Part shown: in pieces, positions 1 to 8,225 of the stretch | Position numbering within the stretch: position 1 is the first letter of the stretch | Layout: each line of letters begins with the position of its first letter | From: an uncultured Duncaniella sp. | GTDB taxonomy: Bacteria; Bacteroidota; Bacteroidia; Bacteroidales; Muribaculaceae | Length of the DNA stretch: 64,000 nucleotides | Assembly: GCA_910578615.1 (NCBI GenBank) | Contig: CAJTRI010000001.1 | Span: forward strand, 62,001-126,000 | Reading direction: 5' to 3' | Program-made: the position numbers and the translations under genes | Notes under the pieces: generated by a model | The model's database searches: none | Seen by the model: the letters and a program-made list of their open reading frames with translations, nothing else | What the model was told of the DNA's origin: nothing

Positions 1-51
1 GCAAGAAAGCTTAGAGGTAGTTAAAAGCTATTTTTCTCAGAAACGAAAAAA

Positions 52-118
52 TCAGTGTCGTAATCACCCGAAACCCGGTTATACGGTCTTTTTGATGATT
101 ACGACACCGACTTTTTTA
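52..118. terminator. Hairpin terminator downstream of the C-S lyase gene
   Basis: Arms 52-66 and 96-110 pair over 15 bases with one mismatch. An A-run precedes the stem and a T-run follows it, so it could stop transcription from either side. The stem core GTGTCGTAA recurs in the hairpin at 1494-1528. Confidence 0.75.
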
Positions 119-138
119 TTTTTACATTACGGCAATGG

Positions 139-1323
139 TCACCTGCTATGGATTGCTTTTTCAAGCGAGCACAGACAACGCTCCACCACATGGCGCGGAG
201 AGGCTACATTGAAACGCATGTAGCCAGATCCCTCCTCGCCGAACATGGCACCGTCATTTAGCGCAAGGCGGGCGTTGTCGACAAACAGGCTCACAAGGTC
301 ATCATGAGCCAGCCCGAGGTCACGGCAATCAAGCCACACAAGGAAGGAAGCCTGCGGCCTGACAGGATGAATCTCAGGAATATGCTTAGCACAAAACTCT
401 TCCACAAAGGCAATATTTCCCTCGATATAATCCGTCGCGGCAGAAAGCCAAGGTTCGCCATGACGATAGGCCGTCTCGGTGGCAATAGTGGCCACGAAGG
501 TGGGCTCCGAGAACTCGTTAACCTCCATCCAGTGGAAGAAACCTCTGCGCAGCCCGGGGTCTGCTATCACGATCCACGAACTCGAAAGGCCGGGAATATT
601 GAATGTCTTTGACGGTGCTCCGAGAGCTATTCCCACCTCACGTGCTTCGGGACACGCTTCAAGAAAAGGGATATGCGGTTTTCCATATAGCACCAGGTCG
701 CCGTGAATCTCATCCGAAATCACCTTTACCCCGTACTTTTTTGCCAGCTTGCCCACACGGCATAACACTTCGGCACTCCACTGTATACCCACAGGATTGT
801 GAGGATTGCACAGAATCATCATTACCGGGCGCTCCGAACGGAATTTTTCTTCAAGATCATCGAGATCCATCTCATACCCGTCGACTGTACGGCTCAATGG
901 TGATGTGACACAGACACGTCCGTTACCCTCGACAAGATTGCGGAACGGATGATACACGGGTGGCTGTATGAGAATCTTGTCTCCGGGACGTGTGAAGTAA
1001 TTTATAAGAAACCCTATTCCCTTTACGACTCCGTTGACATATATCAGCTCCTCACGGCCCACCTTCCAGTCGTGGCGGTGGGAAAGCCAATAGACGATGG
1101 AATCCCAATAACTTTCAGGGACGGCTGTATAGCCATATATGGCATGGCTGAAACGGCGGGCAAGCGCATTGGTAATCTCGGGCGACACGGCAAAATCCAT
1201 ATCGGCAATCCAGAGACCTTCGATATCCGAACGTCCGAAAAACGTGGTCAGAGCATCGGTTTTCATCGCCCCGGTTCCCCGGCGGTCAATCTCGGTATCA
1301 AAATCGTAGCAACAGTGGCTCAT
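139..1323 (-). CDS. MalY/PatB-family PLP-dependent C-S lyase (aminotransferase class I/II fold)
   Basis: Predicted to be a cytoplasmic pyridoxal-phosphate enzyme of about 394 residues. MalY/PatB relatives cleave cystathionine or cysteine conjugates by beta-elimination. Visible features are the N-terminal FDTEIDRRGTGAMKTD stretch typical of PatB, the NPHNPVG loop near residue 173, the cofactor-contacting Asp in SDEIH near 204, and the Schiff-base Lys in APSKTFNIPGL at about 239. I start at the ATG ending at 1323: a longer frame upstream runs through the -7 box at 1354-1361, and the family N-terminus begins here. It stands alone, with terminator hairpins on both sides. The exact substrate (cystathionine or another thioether) cannot be read from sequence. 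Confidence 0.88.
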   Translation of the reverse strand: MSHCCYDFDTEIDRRGTGAMKTDALTTFFGRSDIEGLWIADMDFAVSPEITNALARRFSHAIYGYTAVPESYWDSIVYWLSHRHDWKVGREELIYVNGVVKGIGFLINYFTRPGDKILIQPPVYHPFRNLVEGNGRVCVTSPLSRTVDGYEMDLDDLEEKFRSERPVMMILCNPHNPVGIQWSAEVLCRVGKLAKKYGVKVISDEIHGDLVLYGKPHIPFLEACPEAREVGIALGAPSKTFNIPGLSSSWIVIADPGLRRGFFHWMEVNEFSEPTFVATIATETAYRHGEPWLSAATDYIEGNIAFVEEFCAKHIPEIHPVRPQASFLVWLDCRDLGLAHDDLVSLFVDNARLALNDGAMFGEEGSGYMRFNVASPRHVVERCLCSLEKAIHSR

Positions 1324-1353
1324 GGTAGTGAAATGATTTGGTTTTATCTGTGG

Positions 1354-1361
1354 CAAATTTA
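1354..1361 (-). promoter_or_regulatory. -7 box of the C-S lyase gene
   Basis: The minus strand reads TAAATTTG, matching the Bacteroidetes TAnnTTTG -7 element, about 30 bases before the chosen start codon. No clear -33 TTTG was found. Confidence 0.5.
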
Positions 1362-1493
1362 GATAAAAACCATGAGATTTCACACCTTATGGATAATTAA
1401 AGATAAGAAAAATCAGCCCATACCACAAAGCACCCGCAACAATACCGGAAGAAAGTCTTTATCCCGATTTTACAGACAGTGCTTTAACAGCAA

Positions 1494-1528
1494 GGCAGTG
1501 TCGTAAATTACTTGCTTACGACACTGCC
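1494..1528. terminator. Hairpin terminator downstream of the GH28 gene
   Basis: Perfect 13-base arms at 1494-1506 and 1516-1528 enclose a 9-base loop. It lies 34 bases past the GH28 stop codon in the direction of transcription. The arm core CAGTGTCGTAA is shared with the hairpin at 52-118. The rest of 1384-1562 shows no gene. Confidence 0.7.
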
Positions 1529-1562
1529 CCAAATATATTTCCTATGTTCTGTCTCCTAAGGA

Positions 1563-2966
1563 TTATCTGTCGACCACGGAGGGTTTGCCGTTGATGCTGA
1601 CGTTGGTGAAACCTACGTCAGAGACACGCCCTGATATGTGGTTGTCTCCTGTGGCGACATTTTCCCACTTACAGTTCGATACCTTGATGCCGGTGACGTT
1701 CACTTTGTCGTCATAGGCATCTATTCTGGCTCCATAACGGCTCTCCTTGCAGTTCACATTGTCAAGATGCACATTGCGTACAACCGGCGGGAAGTCGGCA
1801 CAACATATTTCCTTTGGATCATATTTAAGATTGATTTTGAGAACGGCTTCATTGCAGCGGCCTACCTCGACATTGCGCACAAAGATATTCTCTATGACGC
1901 CGCCACGACATGAATTTGTCTTGATGCGTATCACACGGTCAAGTTCCGGGCTGTCCATGGTGCAGTTCTCAACAAATAGATTGCGGAAGCCCCCGGAAAT
2001 CTCACTACCCACCACTACACCGCCGTGGCCGTTCTTCATATGGCAGTTGCGCACTATCACATTCTCGGTGGGGCGGTTCCAGCGACGACCGTCCACGTTG
2101 CGCCCGCTCTTTATGGCTATACAGTCATCTCCTGTATCAAAGAAACAGTTCTCGATAAGCACGTTCTTGCACGACTCTGGATCACAACCGTCTCCGTTAG
2201 GCCCGTCATTTATTACTCTTACGCCGCGCACTGTAAGGTTTTCACACAGCAGAGGATGTATTACCCAGAACGGGGAGCGCAGAAGTGTGACGCCCTCTAT
2301 AAGCACGTTCTCACACAGACACGGATTAAGGAGCTGCACACGCATACCGAATCCGTCGCCAAGACGGCGGTTCTCCACCGGCACACCTTTCTCGTTCCAC
2401 TCCATAAGAATGGGACGGCCTATTCGCTGGGAGACCACATCTTCTTTCCAGCCGAAACGAGGCGCGCCACACATGGCCCACCAGTTGTCACGTCCGGCAC
2501 CTCCGTCAATGATACCCTTCCCGGTCACGGCTATGTTCTTCTGTCCGTAGGCATATATCATGGGCTGGTAGTTGTAGCAGTCCATCCCCTCCCAGCGGGT
2601 GAGCACGAGAGGATATTCGCCCAAGTCGGATGTAAAGCGGAGAGTGGCACCCTCCTGTATATGGAGGTTTACGCCTGAGAGAAGCTCTATCGGCCCTGTA
2701 AGCCATTCACCCGGAGGGATGACCACCATGCCTCCCCCTGCCCGGCTGCATTCACGGATGGCACCGTTGACAGCCTCTGTATTCAGTCCGTTTGCCGAAA
2801 GAACAGGGTTGAAGGTTCTGTCAGGAAAGACAGGGTCAGAGATGGATTTCTCAATCTCGGGATAAATTTCGGCCCAAGCCTTGTCCGGCGTGGCACCTTC
2901 GGCCCTACCGCAACAGAAAGCCAGTGCGAGAATAAGTGAAAACGCAGTTTTTCTCATTTTATACAT
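1563..2966 (-). CDS. Secreted glycoside hydrolase family 28 (polygalacturonase-like)
   Basis: A 467-residue right-handed beta-helix enzyme expected to hydrolyse galacturonan or rhamnogalacturonan in the periplasm or outside the cell. The N-terminus is a Sec signal peptide (MRKTAFSLILALAFCC, then a small-residue cleavage region). GH28 catalytic signatures appear in order: NGDGCDP, GDDCIAIKSG with the Asp pair near residues 280-281, GHGGVVVGSE, and RIKT. An internal Met four codons downstream is an equally good start. It sits alone, with no SusC/SusD pair or other pectin-degrading gene nearby, so it is not part of a local polysaccharide utilisation locus. The polysaccharide specificity is inference. 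Confidence 0.92.
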   Translation of the reverse strand: MYKMRKTAFSLILALAFCCGRAEGATPDKAWAEIYPEIEKSISDPVFPDRTFNPVLSANGLNTEAVNGAIRECSRAGGGMVVIPPGEWLTGPIELLSGVNLHIQEGATLRFTSDLGEYPLVLTRWEGMDCYNYQPMIYAYGQKNIAVTGKGIIDGGAGRDNWWAMCGAPRFGWKEDVVSQRIGRPILMEWNEKGVPVENRRLGDGFGMRVQLLNPCLCENVLIEGVTLLRSPFWVIHPLLCENLTVRGVRVINDGPNGDGCDPESCKNVLIENCFFDTGDDCIAIKSGRNVDGRRWNRPTENVIVRNCHMKNGHGGVVVGSEISGGFRNLFVENCTMDSPELDRVIRIKTNSCRGGVIENIFVRNVEVGRCNEAVLKINLKYDPKEICCADFPPVVRNVHLDNVNCKESRYGARIDAYDDKVNVTGIKVSNCKWENVATGDNHISGRVSDVGFTNVSINGKPSVVDR

Positions 2967-3027
2967 GGGTTTTGATTCAAGGTTGTATTTCGGGGGATAA
3001 AGTTAATGAATTTTTTTCAGATTTACC

Positions 3028-3963
3028 CTATCTCGTTCGGACGGACATAAGCAGAAAGAGCCATGTGGTCACACAGAACGGTGCTGTAAGCGCAGGAATA
3101 CCCAAAGGGGCAAGGACTGCGTCCATACCGGCCTGAACGAACACCGTGACCACTATTGCTGCCAACGTCAGCAATACAGAAATGCCGGCAGACTGCCTGA
3201 ACGCACTCCCAAGAGCAACAGCTGTGAGCACCGGGCTGAAACCATACACTCCGGCGGCTATACCGTTCGGATCGGCTCCGAAACACAGCGCTGTCACAAT
3301 CGCCACGGCCGAACCAACCATGGCCCACAGAGCCGCCCTCAGACTACACAAGGCAAGACCTATCACAAACAAAGCCCCTGTCACCGGCGATTCTATCAGA
3401 AACACCTGCGATATTCCCCTGAGCCAGTATGTGGCAAGAGCCGGCAGGGAGAGATCAAGCGGAAACCCGGCATTTACCGTGTGAGACCCCACCGGGGCAA
3501 GAGCGGCCATGGAATGGGATGCCGACAGCACGATCCACGTCAACAGCACGAACGGGATGGTCAGCGAGCCTAAGCCCCATGATGACATTACATTGTCAAG
3601 AGCCGTCCTTACCCTCACGGAAAGCATGGCGATAAGGACGAGAGCTATCCACATCTGCCAGTTGCCGACAAGAAAGACAGGAAGGGCGCAACCGATGAGC
3701 AGACCGTTGAATCCCCACAGGCCCGAATGTCCATCGGCGTGGTCGCGATTCATCATCATACCGGCTATATTGGCGGAAATAACACCGGCCAAGGCTCCCA
3801 AGGCAATCTCGGGACGACCACTCTCAAATGCTCCCCAGAATATTCCTATGATAAACACCAGCCCCGAAAGAGCGTTCTCCTGAAACATCACCTGACCCGT
3901 CCCGACAGACGCCGAACGCAGAAAGTGATAAACACGTTGTCTGTAAAATCTATATTCTGACAT
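3028..3963 (-). CDS. Urea transporter family (UT/Yut-like) membrane protein
   Basis: About 311 residues, almost entirely hydrophobic, with roughly ten membrane segments. Signs of the urea transporter family are RSASVGTGQVMFQENALSG near the N-terminus, GLWGFNGLLIGCAL in the first half, and a related GVYGFSPVLTAVALG in the second half; the family is built from two homologous halves. The ATG ending at 3963 is chosen because the longer frame overlaps the upstream gene, whose stop is only 10 bases away. It is the second gene of a two-gene operon with the outer-membrane barrel gene. No urease gene is in the window, so the urea user, if any, is elsewhere. Family call is firm; substrate is inferred. 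Confidence 0.85.
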   Translation of the reverse strand: MSEYRFYRQRVYHFLRSASVGTGQVMFQENALSGLVFIIGIFWGAFESGRPEIALGALAGVISANIAGMMMNRDHADGHSGLWGFNGLLIGCALPVFLVGNWQMWIALVLIAMLSVRVRTALDNVMSSWGLGSLTIPFVLLTWIVLSASHSMAALAPVGSHTVNAGFPLDLSLPALATYWLRGISQVFLIESPVTGALFVIGLALCSLRAALWAMVGSAVAIVTALCFGADPNGIAAGVYGFSPVLTAVALGSAFRQSAGISVLLTLAAIVVTVFVQAGMDAVLAPLGIPALTAPFCVTTWLFLLMSVRTR

Positions 3964-3973
3964 AATTTTTAAT

Positions 3974-5185
3974 TTATAATATCCTGAACCCAAGGCCGAC
4001 CATCAGATTCTGAGGTTCCTTGAAGCTGCCCAGACGATAGCCCACGTTGATATACAACCTTTTTGTCAGAAACGTTTTCAGAGTCAGAGACTGGTAGAAA
4101 CGCTTGTCACCCGCCGGTTTGAGAAAATCATATCCAAGCCCCGCATTGACAGCGAACAAAGGCATAGTAAGCTCTGCATGGGCCGACACTCCGGCACTTA
4201 ACTGTTTATAGATCGGAGGACGCCAGAAGAGTATCTCATCCCCCGAGGTACCCTCAACCCAATAGGAAGCCAGCCCGGAACTCTCATCATATTGAAGGTC
4301 AAGAGACGCACCTACGGCCACCACATGGTTAAGCCTCCTCATCGGAGAAAACTGCAATCCGACAACACCGAAACGCCCGGGACACATCTGGGCCTCACCA
4401 TCAATTATCAAACCACGTTTGCGCCAAGAACCGTAGACCGTAATGTCATAAAACCAGTCATGGCAATCTTCCGCCAAATAAGCCCCATCCATCATGCCGC
4501 CGACACCAGCCTGCGGCTCTATGACATATGTCAGACCTATCACGGCTCCGACGGTATTGACCCCTCCGTTCGGATAGGATGTGTTTCCGTTGGAGAAATG
4601 GTCGGCTTCCATCCCTAACCCTACCGTCCAGCATTGCGAAAGACGAAAGCACATCTTGACGCCAAGCCCCATACGTGCTGTCACAGAAGTACTGACAGAG
4701 GCATTGTAGCCTGCCGTCTCCCTGTCATAATGTTTCCATCCGAAAGCCGCCCCGAACTTCCACTCATAACCGAGCCAAAGACGATCTCCGAACCTGACAA
4801 CAGGCGCACCCTGATAGACATAGGCCGACACTGGCGTGCCGAGCATACTTTTGGCACAAAACGAGCGTGCATCAAGTCCTAAGCCCTGATAAAGGCCCGG
4901 GTATAACATACCCTCTCGCGAACGCGGATTGAAAGAAAAACCGGCATGTACTGCTCCCGAGAAACTCCTCCATACCCTCCCGCCGTCAGGAGTCTCACCC
5001 CTGAGAAAAGAGTTGGTTCCGGGCACGAAAGCCGCAGACGTCTCGATACCGACCCTCCATCCCAACGGGCCGTCAAAAGCACCGGGAATGGTGTCAGCCA
5101 TGGAGTGGGAAACATGAAAACCCATCATGGCAATGACAAGAACTACTCTCATCACGACATATATACAGGAGTATAGTTTATTCAT
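3974..5185 (-). CDS. Outer-membrane beta-barrel protein, PagL-like acyloxyacyl hydrolase family
   Basis: 403 residues with an N-terminal signal segment (hydrophobic stretch ending near VSHSMAD) and alternating aromatic-rich strands typical of an outer-membrane barrel. The segment ADHFSNGNTSYPNGGVNT resembles the conserved His-Ser-Asn site of PagL lipid A 3-O-deacylases, where His and Ser are catalytic, and the C-terminus ends in a strand-like GLGFRIL. At about 400 residues it is roughly twice the size of PagL (about 150-180), so it may hold a second barrel repeat or belong to the larger Bacteroides acyloxyacyl-hydrolase-like group. It is co-transcribed with the urea transporter. Lipid A deacylation is a hypothesis; the barrel assignment is stronger. 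Confidence 0.6.
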   Translation of the reverse strand: MNKLYSCIYVVMRVVLVIAMMGFHVSHSMADTIPGAFDGPLGWRVGIETSAAFVPGTNSFLRGETPDGGRVWRSFSGAVHAGFSFNPRSREGMLYPGLYQGLGLDARSFCAKSMLGTPVSAYVYQGAPVVRFGDRLWLGYEWKFGAAFGWKHYDRETAGYNASVSTSVTARMGLGVKMCFRLSQCWTVGLGMEADHFSNGNTSYPNGGVNTVGAVIGLTYVIEPQAGVGGMMDGAYLAEDCHDWFYDITVYGSWRKRGLIIDGEAQMCPGRFGVVGLQFSPMRRLNHVVAVGASLDLQYDESSGLASYWVEGTSGDEILFWRPPIYKQLSAGVSAHAELTMPLFAVNAGLGYDFLKPAGDKRFYQSLTLKTFLTKRLYINVGYRLGSFKEPQNLMVGLGFRIL

Positions 5186-5207
5186 GCACTGTGTGGTAAT
5201 AATGCGG

Positions 5208-5215
5208 TAAAGTTA
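5208..5215 (-). promoter_or_regulatory. Possible -7 box for the barrel/urea transporter operon
   Basis: The minus strand reads TAACTTTA, one mismatch from TAnnTTTG, 23 bases before the start codon. The same imperfect box lies 32 bases before the GH28 gene at 2998-3005. Confidence 0.35.
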
Positions 5216-5383
5216 GCGGTTTATTTCCTAATATTTCTAAACATTATTTGAAAAATACAGACACATATGCGCAAATGTCACTATAAACCTCATTACGGAT
5301 GCCTAAATACCGGCCATGAACGATTTTTCGTAGCAACTTGTTGTCTTACAAAAGATTCTTCAAACCTAAAAACCACGTAACTT

Positions 5384-6769
5384 ATGGAAACTACACCATT
5401 TAATCCCGAAAAAGACTGGCGCGCCCTCACAATCTATCAGGTAATGGTAGGGTCTTTTCTACATGGCGAAGACGGTGCGGAGGGATACAATGACCTCTGG
5501 GGGCCGGCTGACGAACGCAAGGACGGAAATCTGAAAGGGGTGATCCATGCTCTCGACCATATAGCAAGACTCGGGGCAAACGCCATATGGCTAACACCCA
5601 TCTTTGACAGTTCGCAAGCCACAGGCGGAGAAAAGCTCCAAGCCTCGGGTTACTTCGCCAACGACTATTTCAAGATAGACCCTCATTTCGGCACAGAGGA
5701 AGATCTGAGACAGCTTGTAGAGAAAGCCCACGAACGCGGTCTCTACGTGTTCCTTGACGGAGTCTTCGGCCACCACGGAGGTGCTGACAGGCCGTCCCCC
5801 TCAGGATTCATGATTGACTCTACGCCATCTCTCAGCGACCGAGGCGAAGATGGTGGCACAGGCAATGTCAAGTATCCTGAATCTCTCGATTATTTCAAGG
5901 AAGTGGCCACATACTGGATTGACAAATTCGACATAGACGGCTGGCGTCTCGATCAAGCATACCAGCTGTGCCAGAACGGCCACAACTACTGGTGTGAGAT
6001 ATCCCGGGCCGTGAGAGAGATTTGTGACCGACGTATTAGCGAAGGGAAGGAATGGGGTACACTCGGATATATGGTAGGTGAAGATTGGAGTGACGCCGGA
6101 GGCATAAGTTCGAGAGTATATCGTGACGGAGGTCTGAAAAGCGCCTTTGACTTCGATGGCAAGCAACTGATAAGCGGGCCTATGGACGGCCAAGGTTCGG
6201 GAGGACTGGACAATGGATGGGACGATATCATAAGGGTCTACTCTTCCCCGGCCGAACGCGGATATTCGCCGGATGATGTCCTGCCCAACCTGTTCCTTAG
6301 CAATCATGACGGCGTGAGGGTGGCCGACAATTTCTATGACGAGAACAACGAAATAAACCTTATGACCCGTTTCGCCATACTGGCCGGCTATCCGGGCCCG
6401 GTCACAATGTATTACGGAGACGAGTTTGCCGACCTATCCCGAGACTGCTGCGGCAGTCAGCCGGACAACGCGTCAAGAACCTCTGGGCATCTCAAAGCCA
6501 ATGATGACAGGGAACGAAGACTTTTCAACTACGTGTGCGACGCTATGACTTTCAGGCGTGACAATCCGGCCATGTGGAGGGGCCGCAACGAATTCGACCG
6601 ATACCGTCTGGACGATGCCGAAATACTCGTGGTGACAAAAACCGATGATGAAAGCGGCAATCGCGTAGCAATGATTTTCTCAGACCGGGATACCGAAGTG
6701 ACACTGCCCGGAGAGGATACGCCCAGAAAGGTACGGGGCTACATACCCGAACTCATAAAGCTGGTATAA
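5384..6769 (+). CDS. Cytoplasmic GH13 alpha-amylase family enzyme
   Basis: A 461-residue alpha/beta-barrel glycosidase acting on alpha-glucans or alpha-glucosides. All four GH13 regions are present: DGVFGHHG (region I), DGWRLDQ with the nucleophile at Asp190, GEDW with the acid/base at Glu233, and FLSNHD with the transition-state Asp309. There is no signal peptide, so it should act in the cytoplasm on imported oligosaccharides. It is transcribed divergently from the barrel operon and ends at a bidirectional hairpin. Both neighbours are unrelated, so it is an orphan rather than part of a starch locus. Hydrolase versus transferase or trehalose-type activity cannot be settled here. Confidence 0.9.
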   Translation: METTPFNPEKDWRALTIYQVMVGSFLHGEDGAEGYNDLWGPADERKDGNLKGVIHALDHIARLGANAIWLTPIFDSSQATGGEKLQASGYFANDYFKIDPHFGTEEDLRQLVEKAHERGLYVFLDGVFGHHGGADRPSPSGFMIDSTPSLSDRGEDGGTGNVKYPESLDYFKEVATYWIDKFDIDGWRLDQAYQLCQNGHNYWCEISRAVREICDRRISEGKEWGTLGYMVGEDWSDAGGISSRVYRDGGLKSAFDFDGKQLISGPMDGQGSGGLDNGWDDIIRVYSSPAERGYSPDDVLPNLFLSNHDGVRVADNFYDENNEINLMTRFAILAGYPGPVTMYYGDEFADLSRDCCGSQPDNASRTSGHLKANDDRERRLFNYVCDAMTFRRDNPAMWRGRNEFDRYRLDDAEILVVTKTDDESGNRVAMIFSDRDTEVTLPGEDTPRKVRGYIPELIKLV

Positions 6770-6783
6770 AAAACATCTTCAAT

Positions 6784-6835
6784 ATATGAATGTCAGACCA
6801 TTCCCGTCTTTCGGGAAATGGATTGTCATTCATAT
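6784..6835. terminator. Bidirectional terminator between GH13 and DUF4491 genes
   Basis: Outer arms 6784-6792 and 6827-6835 pair perfectly, and an inner stem pairs 6798-6806 with 6812-6821 apart from one bulge. It serves two converging genes and includes the DUF4491 stop codon. Confidence 0.7.
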
Positions 6836-7137
6836 TTTCTGCGGGGATTCTTCGGAAACCATCCGCGCTCCACACGCTTGCGCTGCTCCACAATCTCACC
6901 TATAGTCCAGAACGAGCTGAACGCGAATACTCCGAGAAGGCTTGACCAGAACGGATCTTCAACCAACAGCGCGCCGGCCACACCGGCAAGACCGAGGATA
7001 AGAAACCACCAACGGCTTCCGACGCCGAAATAGTATTCACACTTGATACAGACAGGATGAAACAGACCTATGATTATGAACGTGCATAGCCCTATGGCAA
7101 GACCGAGAAGATTATACGAGGCCAGAAAATCAGTCAT
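6826..7137 (-). CDS. DUF4491 family small membrane protein
   Basis: 103 residues with about three membrane helices. The sequence fits the Bacteroidetes DUF4491 family: an IGLCTFIIIGLFHPVCIKCEYYFG first half, VEDPFWSSLLGVFAFSSFWTIGE in the middle, and a basic GWFPKNPRRKYE tail. Function of the family is unknown. It is the last gene of a minus-strand run with the next three genes (spacing 1 base, 4-base overlap, 2 bases), which suggests a joint envelope role. Confidence 0.8.
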   Translation of the reverse strand: MTDFLASYNLLGLAIGLCTFIIIGLFHPVCIKCEYYFGVGSRWWFLILGLAGVAGALLVEDPFWSSLLGVFAFSSFWTIGEIVEQRKRVERGWFPKNPRRKYE

Positions 7138-7138
7138 T

Positions 7139-7627
7139 TTATTCGTTTTTGGTTATTATGAGTCTCAATATCCGGCATCTAACATCATAAGGGGTGACAT
7201 TGGCGGTACGCGGTGTCTTGCCGAGGTGATAGTAATATGATCTCTGGCTGTCCCATGACTTGAAGGTTGCCTTTCGTGTGGCGCCCGGAGGTATGTAAAG
7301 GTTTATCTCCACAGTGGCCTGGTCAAGTTCGTTGCCGGACATGTCGAGATAGTTTATCTCTATCACCATGCCTGTGACAGCAGATGTATGTCGGTTGGTC
7401 ACAAGCATGCTTTCCCTCATCGAGCTGAGAGGCTTGTCATAGCCGGACAGTATGACAAGGCCGTCAGGGGGAGACTGTATAGTGTCCGTTCCGGCATGTA
7501 TGCCGTCATCACCTCGCAGAAGTTCGGGACTCACTACCCGCAGACGCCCCCGGCGGATGGTATTGTCACCATACACGAAAGACGAGGCCAGCACCGTCAG
7601 CAATATTGAGATAGTCAGTCCTTTCAT
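7139..7627 (-). CDS. Exported protein of unknown function
   Basis: 162 residues from the ATG ending at 7627, which overlaps the stop of the upstream gene by the ATGA arrangement. A longer frame upstream is ignored because it lies wholly inside that gene. The N-terminus MKGLTISILLTVLASSFVYGD is a Sec signal peptide. The remainder looks like a small beta-rich domain (VTNRHTSAVTGMVIEINYLDMSG, then IPPGATRKATF), reminiscent of a beta-sandwich, and no family is recognised. Translational coupling to its neighbours argues for a shared envelope function. Confidence 0.75.
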   Translation of the reverse strand: MKGLTISILLTVLASSFVYGDNTIRRGRLRVVSPELLRGDDGIHAGTDTIQSPPDGLVILSGYDKPLSSMRESMLVTNRHTSAVTGMVIEINYLDMSGNELDQATVEINLYIPPGATRKATFKSWDSQRSYYYHLGKTPRTANVTPYDVRCRILRLIITKNE

Positions 7628-8223
7628 AGGTAACGGGGATTGAGCGGCTTTGCCGGTAAAGGATATATCCTCACGCATCCCTCTATGTCGCCGGCAGGAC
7701 GCTCCACAGGCGTGATCAGACGGCGATACATATAAGGCAGAACGAGACGCCACCAATTGAAACGCAATATGCGCCCATAAGGTTTTACGGTTATCCGCGT
7801 GCCTTCGTCACCGATCGTGACGGTAAACTTTTCAGGTTTTCTCAGACGAGTGCCCTCATCGGTATGAGCCGTATAGATGCGTGCATCATATACACCACGC
7901 CGAGAGGAAGTGGCGAGATAGCCCATCACGGTGCCCGGACGTATGGCAAGATCCGTGCTCCTGACGGCTACCATACGATAGAGAACCGATGCACCCGTAC
8001 TGCGCAAATCTCGCTCTATGGCCATGACCGACCCTTCTCCCGCAAATTCCCATATTCCCTCTATATCATGCAAAGGCATGGCGGACATGCGTGTCCTGAC
8101 GGAATCCTCACGATATCCGCTGACAAGTTCGGAAGTCTGTGGCACGTGGTCAAGCACGGACTTGCGTGCCGCCGAGGGAATAACGGAGACAATAAGCAAG
8201 ATGAGGGAGAGGTACAGTCTCAC
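7624..8223 (-). CDS. Exported protein of unknown function, GTG start
   Basis: About 199 residues. I choose the GTG ending at 8223: it sits two bases after the stop of the upstream DUF3078 gene and gives a clean signal peptide (VRLYLSLILLIVSVIPSAARKS). The longer frame reads through the end of that gene. After the signal is an IEGIWEFAGEGSVMAIERD segment followed by YLATSSRRGVYDARIY and FNWWRLVLPYMYRRLI, a layout seen in small lipocalin-like or beta-barrel stress proteins, but I cannot assign a family. It is coupled to the following gene by a 4-base overlap. Confidence 0.7.
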   Translation of the reverse strand: MRLYLSLILLIVSVIPSAARKSVLDHVPQTSELVSGYREDSVRTRMSAMPLHDIEGIWEFAGEGSVMAIERDLRSTGASVLYRMVAVRSTDLAIRPGTVMGYLATSSRRGVYDARIYTAHTDEGTRLRKPEKFTVTIGDEGTRITVKPYGRILRFNWWRLVLPYMYRRLITPVERPAGDIEGCVRIYPLPAKPLNPRYL

Positions 8224-8225
8224 GT

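Noticed and set aside
1747..2550. 267-codon plus-strand open frame
   Set aside because: It lies opposite the GH28 gene, is Arg/Pro/Ser-rich in the manner of antisense frames, and shows no domain.
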